Source: Candidatus Zixiibacteriota bacterium
GTDB lineage: Bacteria; Zixibacteria; MSB-5A5; GN15; JACZUZ01
Length of the DNA: 64,000 bases
Assembly: GCA_024280835.1 (NCBI GenBank)
Contig: JAJRPJ010000011.1
Span: 1-64,000, forward strand
Direction: 5' to 3'
Shown: piece after piece, positions 6,878 through 15,899 of the stretch
Position numbering within the stretch: the first letter of the stretch is position 1
How the letters are laid out: every line of letters starts with the position of its first letter
Program-made: the position numbers and the translations under genes
The notes under the pieces: model-generated
What the model was told of the DNA's origin: nothing
Seen by the model: the letters and a program-made list of their open reading frames with translations, nothing else
The model's database searches: none

Positions 6878-8764
6878 ATGGCAAAATTGAATCCAGAACA
6901 GATTAAGTACATTCTCGCCACAGATTGTGGCTCGACGACCACTAAGGCGATTCTAATCGAATTCAAGGACGGCGAGTATCGTCTGACAACTCGTGGCGAA
7001 GCCCCAACAACAGTTGAGGCTCCGATTGAGGACGTTACGCGTGGCGTACTAAACGCCGTCACTGAGCTTGCCGAGCTTTCGGGTCGCAAACTTATTGACG
7101 AAAACGACAGAATCATCACGCCCGCCAATGGCAATGATGGAGTCGATATTTATATTTCGACCTCATCGGCTGGTGGTGGTTTGCAGATGATGGTCGCAGG
7201 TGTTGTCCGCTCGATGACCGCCGAATCAGCCGAGCGCGCGGCGCTGGGCGCAGGCGCGATTGTCATGGACGTTATCGCATCCAACGACAAACGTCTCCCC
7301 CACGAGCAAATCGAACGTATTCGTCACCTCCGCCCAGATATGATTCTGCTAGCAGGTGGAATTGATGGCGGTTCGATTACGCATGTAGTTGAACTCGGCG
7401 AGTTGATTGCTGCCGCTGACCCTCGCCCACGTTTGGGTTCGAGCTATAAATTGCCAGTGATTTATGCAGGTAATGCTTCAGCGCAAGATGCTATCAAAGA
7501 CACTCTGGGCGACAAAGTCGATTTGAAAATCACACCAAACTTGCGTCCAGTGCTTGAACGTGAGAATCTAATCCCTGCGCGTGAAGAAATTCATAATCTC
7601 TTCCTTGAGCATGTGATGGCGCAGGCTCCTGGTTATAGCAAATTGATGGACTGGGCTGACGCCCCAATTATGCCAACCCCTGGAGCTGTCGGCAATATTA
7701 TCAAAACTATCGCGGACATTCACAATATCGAAGCAGTCGGTGTGGATATCGGTGGCGCAACGACTGATATTTTCTCGGTGTTCCGCCCTGACGGCGACGA
7801 AGGAGTATTCAATCGCACAGTCTCGGCGAATTTGGGAATGAGTTATTCGATTTCTAATGTCTTCAAAGAAGCGGGCATGAAAAACGTTATGCGTTGGGTT
7901 CCGTTCAATATGGACGAGCGTGATTTGCGTAACCGTATCAAAAACAAAATGATTCGCCCGACCACTATTCCACAGTCGATGGAAGAGTTGGTTTTTGAAC
8001 AAGCTCTTGCTCGTGAGGCGCTACGTTTGGCGTTCAAACAACATAAGAGTTTTGCGACACAGCTAAAAGGCGTTCAACAACAGCGGACAATCGCTGATGC
8101 CTTCTCGCAAGAGGGTTCAGGCAAGTCGCTGGTGAACATGATGTCACTGAATATGCTAATCGGCTCAGGTGGTGTGCTCTCACACGCTCCAAGAAGAAAC
8201 CAATGCGCGGCGATGATGATTGACTCTTTCCAACCCGAAGGTATCACTCAGTTAGCGGTGGATTCGATTTTCATGATGCCTCAACTTGGTGTGCTCTCAG
8301 AAGTGCATCCAACAGCGGCGACTGAAGTTTTTGAAAAGGATTGCTTGATTCACTTGGGCACATGTGTCGCTCCAGTTGGTGAACTTAAGAAAGCGGGCGG
8401 TGATGTGATGCAGTATAGCATTACAATGCCAGACGGCAGTACTGAAGCTGGGACTTTGAAACATGGTGACATGAAATTGTTTGATGTCGGAATTGGTAGT
8501 GACTCATTGGGCATCAAAGTCAAAGCTACATTGGAGCCAGCTCGCACATTGGATATTGGCGCTGGTAAAGGTGTCAAAATGGAGACAACGCTAACTGGTG
8601 GTGTGGTTGGTATTGTGCTCGATGGACGTGGCCGACCGTTCACTATTAGCGAGGATGAAGAGAAGCGTGTTGCTGATTTACAGCGCTGGAACGAAGCGCT
8701 AGATGTTTATCCAAAGGGCGCGCTCATTCATTCATACGCTCAACCAGAAAACGTGGTGGCTTAA
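6878..8764 (+). CDS. GlmL/MutL-like ASKHA ATPase
   Basis: This 628-residue protein has the actin/Hsp70/sugar-kinase fold. The N-terminal phosphate-1 loop is DCGSTTTKAIL, the second is GVDIGGATTDIFSV near residue 290, and an adenosine-type glycine-rich turn is LLAGGIDGGS. These match the family annotated as glutamate mutase accessory protein GlmL (MutL). Classical GlmL proteins are about 460 residues, so this one has an extra domain of about 150 residues at the C-terminus. No glutamate mutase or other B12-dependent mutase gene is in the window, so that role is doubtful here. The ATG at 6878 is preferred over an in-frame TTG at 6869. It probably forms one unit with the next two genes. Confidence 0.82.
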   Translation: MAKLNPEQIKYILATDCGSTTTKAILIEFKDGEYRLTTRGEAPTTVEAPIEDVTRGVLNAVTELAELSGRKLIDENDRIITPANGNDGVDIYISTSSAGGGLQMMVAGVVRSMTAESAERAALGAGAIVMDVIASNDKRLPHEQIERIRHLRPDMILLAGGIDGGSITHVVELGELIAAADPRPRLGSSYKLPVIYAGNASAQDAIKDTLGDKVDLKITPNLRPVLERENLIPAREEIHNLFLEHVMAQAPGYSKLMDWADAPIMPTPGAVGNIIKTIADIHNIEAVGVDIGGATTDIFSVFRPDGDEGVFNRTVSANLGMSYSISNVFKEAGMKNVMRWVPFNMDERDLRNRIKNKMIRPTTIPQSMEELVFEQALAREALRLAFKQHKSFATQLKGVQQQRTIADAFSQEGSGKSLVNMMSLNMLIGSGGVLSHAPRRNQCAAMMIDSFQPEGITQLAVDSIFMMPQLGVLSEVHPTAATEVFEKDCLIHLGTCVAPVGELKKAGGDVMQYSITMPDGSTEAGTLKHGDMKLFDVGIGSDSLGIKVKATLEPARTLDIGAGKGVKMETTLTGGVVGIVLDGRGRPFTISEDEEKRVADLQRWNEALDVYPKGALIHSYAQPENVVA

Positions 8765-8785
8765 TAGCAAGCACAGGTGATTACA

Positions 8786-9616
8786 ATGAATAAGAACAAA
8801 TTACAGAGATGGGTCATGAGCTTCGTGGCTTTAACGTTAGTGACACTAACACTAGCTAGCTCTTCAGTAAACGCCAAGAATTACATCAACTGGGGCAATG
8901 AGTATTATTTCAACGTCCCTGATGACTGGCGACAGATTGAACGTTTCAATGTTGAAGAGTTCTTGCGCCTCCATGGTAAAAACCCGATTGACGTTCCACA
9001 TGACGCGTTTTTCTGCCCCATAGACGCCGAGCCTTTTTGGTCACGCGCCTATTTGTTTGTCACTTCGGAAAAATCCGAAAACAGTTTTGACATGGCCGAA
9101 GACATGCTCAAAGGCATGGAGACAGAGTTCGCCAAGATGGTCAAAGCACAAGACTCTCTGGGTCCGATAACTCGACTTACTTCCCGTAAGCCGAAACTCG
9201 ACCGTCAGGCGCAAACAATTACACAAGTCTCATCCCTGAATGTACAGGGTGTTGATCAGATTTTACATTTGGTAATGCAGTTCCACAAATCGGGCATCAC
9301 TACATTCTACTTCTACTCACGCGCCGATCTTTATGACGGATATGTGGCAACATTTGACAGAATCATCAGTAGTTTCTCTGATGAGAATTTGAGTGAGGCT
9401 CAGGATGAGGGCGAAGTTAAGATTGTAGATGTATCCTCGCAGGATAGCGCCTCATTGGCTGGAGCGACTTCTAGCGGCTCAACTAGTGACACAACAGATG
9501 GCGGATCTTGGTTTGCGGATTTCTACAGAAAGAATAAATCATTTGCCGGCTTTGCATTTTTCATACTGGCCTTTGTGATTTTCATCAGACTCCGAGCCAA
9601 ACGAGGCGGTGGCTGA
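8786..9616 (+). CDS. exported protein with C-terminal membrane anchor, unknown function
   Basis: This 276-residue protein begins with a signal peptide (MNKNKLQRWVMSFVALTLVTL...SVNA). An ectodomain opens with NWGNEYYFNVPDDW, a pattern resembling PsbP/DUF-type or protease-associated periplasmic modules. A Ser/Thr/Gly-rich linker follows at about 220-245, then one transmembrane helix (FAGFAFFILAFVIFIRL) and a basic tail. The ATG at 8786 is chosen because AGGTGA lies 5 nt upstream; an in-frame GTG exists at 8777. It lies 21 bp after the GlmL-like gene, so co-transcription is likely. The topology puts the main domain outside the cytoplasmic membrane. No family is recognised. Confidence 0.7.
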   Translation: MNKNKLQRWVMSFVALTLVTLTLASSSVNAKNYINWGNEYYFNVPDDWRQIERFNVEEFLRLHGKNPIDVPHDAFFCPIDAEPFWSRAYLFVTSEKSENSFDMAEDMLKGMETEFAKMVKAQDSLGPITRLTSRKPKLDRQAQTITQVSSLNVQGVDQILHLVMQFHKSGITTFYFYSRADLYDGYVATFDRIISSFSDENLSEAQDEGEVKIVDVSSQDSASLAGATSSGSTSDTTDGGSWFADFYRKNKSFAGFAFFILAFVIFIRLRAKRGGG

Positions 9617-9729
9617 GGAAGTTAAACCTAACTGCGCCGTGTGCGCAGACGAGAACAGATTGTACGAGCATTCATTTTCACAAAAAGAAAACACTTTCAG
9701 TTTAGTAATAGAAGTTATAGAGGATAAAT

Positions 9730-10857
9730 ATGGCCTTAGCATACGCGCCGGGATTAACAGTCACTGATCGGCAATTAGTCAAAACAAAACGAATTCTTCC
9801 GCTGAAAGGCGATGTGCTGGTAAAAGTCGGCGACAGAGTCAAACCTGATGATGTCGTTGCACGAACAATGCTCCCTGGGCCAGTTGAACCAATGAACATT
9901 GCAAACAGACTCGGCTTGCCACCAGAAGATGTTGAAGCGGCTATGCTCAAGAAAGCTGGTGACACAGTTAAGAAGGGCGAAGTTGTCGCGAGTGTCAAAA
10001 ACTTCTTCTTCTTTACGAGTGATTGTGAATCAAAAATTGACGGCACTCTTGAGTCGATCTCTGCTGTCACTGGTCAGGCGCTGTTCCGTGGCGCTCCACG
10101 TCCTGTCGAGGTCAAGGCCTATATCGACGGCGAAGTGATTGAAGTTCTTCCAGAGGAAGGTGTCGTAATCGCCACATGGGGTGGACATTTGCAGGGCATC
10201 TTTGGCATCGGCGGTGAGACATCAGGCCTACTCAAACGCGCGGTCGCATCACGCAAAGATGATTTGAAGCCAGAAGACATCACTGACGATATGAAAGGTC
10301 ATGTAATTATCGGTGGCGCTCGTGTGACAGCCGATGCGATTCAACAGGCCATCAAAGTTGGTGTCGCCGCGATTATTACTGGCGGTCTCGACGATCAGGA
10401 TTTACGTAATTTACTTGGTTATGATTTGGGCGTGGCTATCACTGGTAAAGAAACCATTGGTGTGACTTTGGTTGTCACTGAAGGTTTTGGATCAATCAGC
10501 ATGGCTGAGCGCTCTTTTGATTTGCTTTGCTCCAAAGAAGGCCAACTGGCCTGTGTCAATGGCGCGACACAAATTCGCGCAGGTGTTATCCGTCCTGAGG
10601 TGATTATCCCAACCGAAGGCGATGTGCACGCCGACGACGAACGCGCTGGCTACGAACAAGGCGGCATGGACATCGGCTCACCCTTGCGAGTTATCCGTCA
10701 CCCATACTTTGGCCGAATCGGCAAAGTAGTCTCACTACCATCACCTCTAACAGTCCTAGAGTCCGGCTCACACGCCCGCGTAGTAGAAATCCAATTCGAC
10801 GACGACAACAACAAAGCTGTCGTGCCTCGGGCTAATGTCGAGTTGATTGAATCTTAG
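9730..10857 (+). CDS. conserved-looking beta-barrel/sandwich protein, unknown function
   Basis: This 375-residue soluble protein has no signal peptide. The N-terminal 100 residues resemble a barrel-sandwich (biotinyl/RnfC-like) fold: KGDVLVKVGDRVKPDDVVA is repeated later as KKAGDTVKKGEVVAS. A central glycine-rich motif, WGGHLQGIFGIGGETSG, looks strongly conserved. The next part (VIIGGARVTADAIQQAIKVGVAAIITGGL) has the flavour of a Rossmann-like sheet. The C-terminus (HPYFGRIGKVVSLP...ARVVEIQF) is KOW-like. The gene follows the GlmL-like ATPase and the anchored protein on the same strand. It may be a partner or substrate of the ATPase, but that is inference. Confidence 0.75.
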   Translation: MALAYAPGLTVTDRQLVKTKRILPLKGDVLVKVGDRVKPDDVVARTMLPGPVEPMNIANRLGLPPEDVEAAMLKKAGDTVKKGEVVASVKNFFFFTSDCESKIDGTLESISAVTGQALFRGAPRPVEVKAYIDGEVIEVLPEEGVVIATWGGHLQGIFGIGGETSGLLKRAVASRKDDLKPEDITDDMKGHVIIGGARVTADAIQQAIKVGVAAIITGGLDDQDLRNLLGYDLGVAITGKETIGVTLVVTEGFGSISMAERSFDLLCSKEGQLACVNGATQIRAGVIRPEVIIPTEGDVHADDERAGYEQGGMDIGSPLRVIRHPYFGRIGKVVSLPSPLTVLESGSHARVVEIQFDDDNNKAVVPRANVELIES

Positions 10858-10877
10858 GAGGAGATGCGTGATTTCTA

Positions 10878-11078
10878 TTGAAGAAACCTAATTACAATTG
10901 CTGTGATAATGAAATTATACTTGGTATTGTTGTTGGTGTTTTCTCGCCTTCGAAACTCCTCGATATATCTAACGATGATTCGCAATGTCAACATATTCGA
11001 TCAATCGCACGAAAGGAATTCGACCGAAACATTACTAAATTCAACAAAGAAGCCAGCAATGACTATCTAAAGCCGTAA
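10878..11078 (+). CDS. doubtful small ORF after the barrel-protein gene
   Basis: A 66-codon ORF begins at TTG. A strong AGGAGGAG lies at 10856-10863, but it is 14 nt from this TTG and fits better with a GTG at 10868 that yields only seven codons. The peptide (for example EIILGIVVGVFSPSKLL) has no recognised features. It may be a gene damaged by a frameshift near its start, or noise. Confidence 0.2.
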   Translation: MKKPNYNCCDNEIILGIVVGVFSPSKLLDISNDDSQCQHIRSIARKEFDRNITKFNKEASNDYLKP

Positions 11079-11401
11079 ATCAATATCCCTTGCAATTTTG
11101 ACTTGCGCGATTTTCTGGGGGAGGGCAGTTACGTAGGTCAAAACCCTTGCGGTTTCGACTCCCCCGTTTGTACTACTCCGCATCCTAACAAGATTTTCAT
11201 CAATCACGTCCTCCCCCAACATCCGCGATGGTTTTATCGGCCGCTGGGGTGGTTTATGCGTATCATAAATGCTATCTGGCGACGAGCGTTTATCGCCAGT
11301 TTCGTCCAATTGGCGGACTACCCCTTTTGGGCTAACGCCGATTGTGACATTCGACAGATAAACCATTGTTTACAACCAACTTATGAGGTAAAAGCCTAAC
11401 T
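11079..11401. other. gene-free stretch before tolQ
   Basis: About 320 bp without a convincing gene. It contains a truncated copy of the family B repeat (11133-11160). Short ORFs occur on both strands, but they run through the repeat and have no ribosome-binding sites. A gaggt ribosome-binding sequence for tolQ lies at 11385-11389. Confidence 0.6.
11133..11160 (+). repeat. family B repeat, short copy
   Basis: The sequence GTAGGTCAAAACCCTTGC followed by GGTTTCGACT matches the left end of the long composite repeats at 41946 and 46504. Inner arms AAACC/GGTTT pair around CTTGC. Only this end is well conserved here; the following 50 bp are only vaguely similar. Confidence 0.6.
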
Positions 11402-12184
11402 GTGTTCTCTATAATCTTATCTAGTTTGTCGACTATTTCGACCTCGGCTCTCACAACTCTCAATTCAGCCCCGCTGGCGATAACCCCGATATTCGCGGCC
11501 TTAGACGGCGGGATTTTTGAGATAATCGCTAATTCGAGCTTCTTTGGAATCCTGATTATGGTCATCTTGTTGCTGTTTTCGGTGGCCTCATGGGCGGTGA
11601 TTGTCAGCCGCTATAAGCTCTACAAATCAGAAGCCAGCGGCTCTGAGGCTCTCTTGGGCCAATTCCGCCGCGCCAAGCGCATGGCTGACACGGTCGGACT
11701 AGCCAAACAATTCCAAAACACTGCTATCGGCAACCAATTATCGGCTGGTATCCAAGAACTAGTCGCAATTCGTGGACGCCAATCCGAAGAAAACCCAAAT
11801 GCAAGCGTCATCCTCGACCGAGAGATTGACTTACTCGAAAGAAAACTAGACCAAGTTGCTGGCGATGAAATGCAGCGGCTTGAATCAGGCGTGATTTTGC
11901 TGGCGACAACCGCCAACGCCTCGCCGTTCTTGGGATTGCTTGGTACAGTTGTCGGAATTATGGTTTCATTCAGAGAAATCGGCCAAACAGGTTCAGCCTC
12001 GCTGGCAATTGTCGCACCTGGTATTGCTGAGGCCCTGTTGGCCACAGCTTTTGGCTTGGCGGCGGCGATTCCTGCGGCGGTGGCCTATAACTGGGCCAAT
12101 CATCGCCTACGTCTCTTTGCCGAACAGGCCGCAAATTTTAACTCCGAGTTCATCGGTCGTATCAGATCGGAGTTCACCGAATGA
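11402..12184 (+). CDS. tolQ: TolQ/ExbB-type proton channel protein
   Basis: This 260-residue inner-membrane protein of the Tol-Pal energy module uses proton flow with TolR to drive TolA. Its three transmembrane segments sit at about 45-70 (FFGILIMVILLLFSVASWAVIV), 155-180 (GVILLATTANASPFLGLLGTVVGIM) and 190-222 (IVAPGIAEALLATAFGLAAAIPAAVAY). The motif SPFLGLLGTVVGI is the family hallmark. The start is a GTG with gaggt 12 nt upstream; no better ATG exists in frame. It overlaps tolR by 4 bp. The N-terminus is about 30 residues longer than in E. coli. Position in a tolQRAB-pal-cpoB cluster makes TolQ more likely than ExbB. Confidence 0.93.
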   Translation: MFSIILSSLSTISTSALTTLNSAPLAITPIFAALDGGIFEIIANSSFFGILIMVILLLFSVASWAVIVSRYKLYKSEASGSEALLGQFRRAKRMADTVGLAKQFQNTAIGNQLSAGIQELVAIRGRQSEENPNASVILDREIDLLERKLDQVAGDEMQRLESGVILLATTANASPFLGLLGTVVGIMVSFREIGQTGSASLAIVAPGIAEALLATAFGLAAAIPAAVAYNWANHRLRLFAEQAANFNSEFIGRIRSEFTE

Positions 12185-12675
12185 GCATGAATCTAGGTTC
12201 AGGAGGCTCATCATCGCGCGGTTCTGGACGCTCGGGCGCATTTGCACGCAGACGTAGTTACGGCGCAATGGCTGATATCAATGTCACCAACCTTGTAGAC
12301 GTAATGCTGGTTTTGCTGATTATCTTCATGATTTCAGCGCCATTACTGCAATCGGGTATTGAAGTAAAACTACCCAAAACCGCTTCGACAGCAATCAACC
12401 CCAATGAAGAAGGCGTGATAGTTAGCATTGACAGTAAAGGCGGAATCTTTATTGGTGATACATGGGCGCGACTTGAGAATTTCGAAGACCAACTCAAAGG
12501 TGAATTGAAAAAAATCTCTTCGGAGTCAGTGTTTTTGCGCGCGGATTCATTGGTCTCGTATGGTGTGGTAGTTGATGTTATCGCCCGACTCAAGGCCTCA
12601 GGGATTGCCAATCTGGGACTGATTACCGAGCCGCTTGATAGAAAGACTAGGCGCTCAAAGGCCAATAAGCGCTAG
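12181..12675 (+). CDS. tolR: TolR/ExbD-type protein
   Basis: This 164-residue bitopic inner-membrane partner of TolQ starts with a Gly/Ser-rich cytoplasmic segment. The conserved INVTNLVDVMLVLLIIFM helix at about 34-52 contains the aspartate that takes part in proton conduction (Asp in LVDVML). A periplasmic domain ending near residue 155 follows. It is coupled to tolQ by an ATGA overlap and lies 25 bp before the TonB/TolA-like gene. Confidence 0.93.
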   Translation: MSMNLGSGGSSSRGSGRSGAFARRRSYGAMADINVTNLVDVMLVLLIIFMISAPLLQSGIEVKLPKTASTAINPNEEGVIVSIDSKGGIFIGDTWARLENFEDQLKGELKKISSESVFLRADSLVSYGVVVDVIARLKASGIANLGLITEPLDRKTRRSKANKR

Positions 12676-12700
12676 CGGTAGATTGTTCTGTAGGTAATAT

Positions 12701-13405
12701 ATGATAGTGGGACTTCAAACAAAGAGCATGGTGTTTTCGGCGGTCTTGCATGTGACCGTCTTCTCTGTTTTTCTGGTGGGCAATCCTTTCAGCAGCGATG
12801 AACCGCCGAAGTTTGATGTGCTCACAGTTTCTCTGGCGGTTATGCCTGAACAACCAAAACCTGCCCCCAAAGAAGAGCCGAAGCCGCCCAAACCAAAACC
12901 CAAGAAAAAAGTTCCAAAGAAGAAAAAAACGCCGATTAAGAACCCTAAGCCAATAGAAAAAAAGACGCCAGTTCCAGTTGAAAACCCTGAAGCGACTGTT
13001 CCCGAAGAGACACAGCCATCGCCAGAGGAAGAAAGCGCGTCACAGGATTCAGACACCACTACAACGGAGTTTAGTGAACAGATTTCTAATGCAGAGTTTA
13101 CGGGCGCATTCGATAATCCGAATTTCGATTATCCTGACTGGAATTACCGTGGCTTTGCTAAGATTGTCCGCAACTGGACAAATCACGCCTCGCCACGTGA
13201 AGCAGTTTCTGCAACAATCTATTTCCATGTACTCAAGTCTGGCAGAATCTATGGCGCAACTATCAAAAAATCTTCTGGCTATGCTGTCTATGACCAAGGA
13301 TGTTTGCGGGCAGTACAGCGCGCTGGAGTTTTGCCGCCCTTGCCGCCGGAGTTTCAGTATGAGGAGCTTGGTGTTTCATTGGTCTTTCCTTGGAAGCCAA
13401 ATTGA
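12701..13405 (+). CDS. tolA: TolA/TonB-type energy transducer
   Basis: This 234-residue protein has one N-terminal transmembrane anchor (about 8-27, MVFSAVLHVTVFSVFLVG). A Pro/Lys-rich linker follows at about 45-95 (KPAPKEEPKPPKPKPKKK), then an acidic Ser/Thr stretch, and a C-terminal domain of about 90 residues with the TonB/TolA pattern (ATIYFHVLKSGRIYGATIKKSSGYAVYDQGCLRAVQ). It spans the periplasm and transmits force from TolQR to Pal/TolB or an outer-membrane partner. The linker is short for a TolA, nearer TonB length. The cluster context favours TolA. Confidence 0.85.
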   Translation: MIVGLQTKSMVFSAVLHVTVFSVFLVGNPFSSDEPPKFDVLTVSLAVMPEQPKPAPKEEPKPPKPKPKKKVPKKKKTPIKNPKPIEKKTPVPVENPEATVPEETQPSPEEESASQDSDTTTTEFSEQISNAEFTGAFDNPNFDYPDWNYRGFAKIVRNWTNHASPREAVSATIYFHVLKSGRIYGATIKKSSGYAVYDQGCLRAVQRAGVLPPLPPEFQYEELGVSLVFPWKPN

Positions 13406-13506
13406 TTTTTGACTCAGTTTCTTATTTTAGTATTTTTTGAATTAGCATGTTTTCTTTGTGACACCACTTTGATGATACAAAATATTCGATACGGAGAATT
13501 ATATCT

Positions 13507-14898
13507 GTGACACTCTCGACACTCAATAACTGCCTAAGACGCATAGCGCTTACACTAACCCTTGCAACTGGCGCTTGGCTGGTTGGCGCTTCATTCGGCG
13601 CGCAAAAAGCCAGCGCGCAGGGATTCTATTCGAACGTACAAGATATTGACGTTATCATTGACACATCGCAAGGTTTCACACCCACACCAATTGCAGTTGA
13701 AGACCCAACTAACCGCTCTGGCGCGGCGTTGTATCCCTCGGACTTGCAGGATTTGTTGGACATCTCTGAGGTTATCCGTCATGACCTCGATTTCACACCG
13801 CTTTGCTCTTTGATTTATATCGATTCACTGTATATGACGCACATGGGTCTCACTGAAATGGACGCCAAGGCTTGGCAACGTCTGGGAGCCAACTACTATG
13901 TCACACTATCAGCCAAACTGACACCTGAAACAGTTTCAGTGCGTTATCGAGCGTTCTATGCGCCCACTGACAGCGAACGCGCAAGTGGTGAATTTGAAGT
14001 CGACCGAAAGTTCTATCGCGCTTTGGCGCATAGAATCTCCGATGACATCGTTGAGAAACTGTTCACCGAAAAAGGTATCTTCCAAACTCGTATTTGCTAT
14101 ATCGTCAAGAAAGGTTCGGCTAAGAATCTGTTTGTGGCCGACTATGATGGCGCCTCGCCAACGCAAGTGCTTTCTAACGGCTCAATCAATCTCTCGCCAG
14201 CATTTACACCAGACGGCAAAGAGTTGCTCTTTACCTCCTTTGTGGATGGCAATCCAAAGATATACTCATTCGGGCTGAAGACTGGCAAAACCAAATTGAT
14301 AGCCGGTTTTCCAGGCTTGAATTCGGCGCCAACAGTCTCCCCCGATGGCGATAGAATCGCTTGTGTTCTGACCAAAGACGGGAATGCGGAGATTTATTTG
14401 CTCGACAGGCGTGGCAGGATTATTCGCCGCCTGACTCGTACCAGAGCCATCGAAAGCGCCCCATCATTTTCGAAAGATGGCCAAGAAATTGTCTTTTCCT
14501 CAGATCGCTCTGGTTCGCCGCAGATTTATATCATGGACACCGAAGGTCTCAATGTTAGAAGAGTGACTTTTCAGGGCCGCTACAATGACAGCCCTGTTTG
14601 GTCGCCCAAAGGCGATGTCATCCTCTTTGTCAGCCGCACCAAGAGCGGCAGATTCGACATTTGTACTATCTCCCCAACTGGGCAGAATTTTCGAATTCTT
14701 ACCAACACGGGCGCCAATGAAAACCCACATTTTAGCCCTGACGGAAATAGCATTGTTTTCTCATCAACACGGCTAGGAGTTAAAGAGATTTTCACAATGG
14801 ACAGATTCGGTCGTAAACAGTCGCGGTTGACCCGCACAGCGGGCCGCGGCGACGCCAAAGGAGCTTCAAATCCAACTTGGGGACCATATCGAGAGTAG
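13507..14898 (+). CDS. tolB: Tol-Pal system beta-propeller protein TolB
   Basis: This 463-residue periplasmic protein starts at GTG with CGGAGAA 9 nt upstream. It has a signal peptide at about 1-37 (ATGAWLVGASFGAQKASAQG), an N-terminal alpha/beta domain to about residue 190, and then a six-bladed propeller with repeated S-P-D-G motifs (FTPDGKELLFTS, SPDGDRIACV, SKDGQEIVFSSDRSG, SPKGDVILFVS, SPDGNSIVFSSTR). TolB shuttles between Pal and TolA during outer-membrane constriction. A 101-bp gap separates it from tolA, so it may have an extra promoter. Confidence 0.93.
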   Translation: MTLSTLNNCLRRIALTLTLATGAWLVGASFGAQKASAQGFYSNVQDIDVIIDTSQGFTPTPIAVEDPTNRSGAALYPSDLQDLLDISEVIRHDLDFTPLCSLIYIDSLYMTHMGLTEMDAKAWQRLGANYYVTLSAKLTPETVSVRYRAFYAPTDSERASGEFEVDRKFYRALAHRISDDIVEKLFTEKGIFQTRICYIVKKGSAKNLFVADYDGASPTQVLSNGSINLSPAFTPDGKELLFTSFVDGNPKIYSFGLKTGKTKLIAGFPGLNSAPTVSPDGDRIACVLTKDGNAEIYLLDRRGRIIRRLTRTRAIESAPSFSKDGQEIVFSSDRSGSPQIYIMDTEGLNVRRVTFQGRYNDSPVWSPKGDVILFVSRTKSGRFDICTISPTGQNFRILTNTGANENPHFSPDGNSIVFSSTRLGVKEIFTMDRFGRKQSRLTRTAGRGDAKGASNPTWGPYRE

Positions 14899-15155
14899 TA
14901 CCAAAAACCAAGACTCGCAAGAAATAGAGCCTCAGAAATGAGTTATTCATAGGCCAAGAAAGTGGCTGTATTGGTCGCTTTAGTAGCTGTTTATGTTGAC
15001 CGATTTGAGCCGAAGCGCTACTATTGCGCTTGATGGGCCGCGACATGGGCAGATTTCTATCTAAAATGAATCTCGATTGATTTTTGTAGATTTTGATAGC
15101 CGCGACCAAACAGACTAAGCTAAGTAATTACAGACGTAGATTAAGGGAGATTATT

Positions 15156-15677
15156 ATGAAAAGATTTATTGTTGTGAGCGTTCTATTTGGAGCAATTGCA
15201 CTAATGAGTACAGCTTGTGGCCCACCAAAAGGTGATGATGGTGATGGTCGTACAGTTATCGGAGACACAACTCCGCCACCACCACCTCCGCCACCAGTGG
15301 ATACGGTTCCAGAAGAACCAGAGGTTCGCACAATTTCAGAGTCAGAGTTCTCAACTGTCTATTTTGATTTTGATAAAGCGAGTATCAAGCCTGATTTCTC
15401 AACGACACTAGAGAACAATGCCGATTTGATGAAAGAAAGCATGGATATGCTTATCCAAATCGAAGGTCATTGTGATGAGCGTGGCACAGTTGAATACAAC
15501 TTGGCTCTCTCCGAGCGTCGCGCGTTGGCAACCAAAAACTATCTTGTGAATTTGGGTATAGCCGCCGAGCGGATTGAAATTATCCCTTACGGTAAAGAAC
15601 GCCCAGCGGTGCTGGGACATAACGAAGCCGCTTGGTCTAAGAACCGTCGCGCTGAGTTCCGTATCCTTTCACAGTAG
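15156..15677 (+). CDS. pal: peptidoglycan-associated lipoprotein Pal
   Basis: This 173-residue outer-membrane lipoprotein has a signal peptide with lipobox STAC at about residues 15-18. A Pro-run linker (TTPPPPPPPPVDT) follows, then an OmpA-type peptidoglycan-binding domain (YFDFDKASI, EGHCDERGTVEYNLALSERRA, ERIEIIPYGKERP). The ATG at 15156 is preceded by AAGGGAGA and puts a proper signal peptide first; the longer reading from 15093 adds a basic segment that breaks this. Pal anchors the outer membrane to peptidoglycan and binds TolB. A 257-bp gap after tolB holds no gene. Confidence 0.94.
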   Translation: MKRFIVVSVLFGAIALMSTACGPPKGDDGDGRTVIGDTTPPPPPPPPVDTVPEEPEVRTISESEFSTVYFDFDKASIKPDFSTTLENNADLMKESMDMLIQIEGHCDERGTVEYNLALSERRALATKNYLVNLGIAAERIEIIPYGKERPAVLGHNEAAWSKNRRAEFRILSQ

Positions 15678-15787
15678 TTTTACATAAGCTATGTGTTTCT
15701 TGTATCGGCAAATATGATTACAAATACCGATTGTTGAGGAACCTAGTTTGTATAACTGATTATGAAACATTCAAGATGCAATAATAC

Positions 15788-15818
15788 AAAAGCCGTTCCG
15801 CCTAGCGGGGCGGCTTTT
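15788..15818 (+). terminator. rho-independent terminator after pal
   Basis: A 13-bp stem (AAAAGCCGTTCCG with CGGGGCGGCTTTT, two G-T pairs) closes a CCTAG loop. A short T run ends the stem. It lies between pal and cpoB and should reduce read-through, so cpoB may have its own promoter within the 80 bp before 15900. Confidence 0.85.
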
Positions 15819-15899
15819 GTCATTGACACACAATCTCTAAAAAGACATTCTTCAAAAACAATCTCCAAAACTCTAACTCCGAAAGCACAGGCATAGCAT

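Noticed and set aside
9702-10070. Minus-strand ORF of 122 codons opposite the barrel-protein gene
   Set aside because: It covers the start of a well-formed gene, lacks start signals, and is a shadow frame.
11103-11399. Plus-strand ORF of 98 codons before tolQ
   Set aside because: It runs through a copy of the family B repeat, overlaps an equally long minus-strand ORF, and has no protein features.
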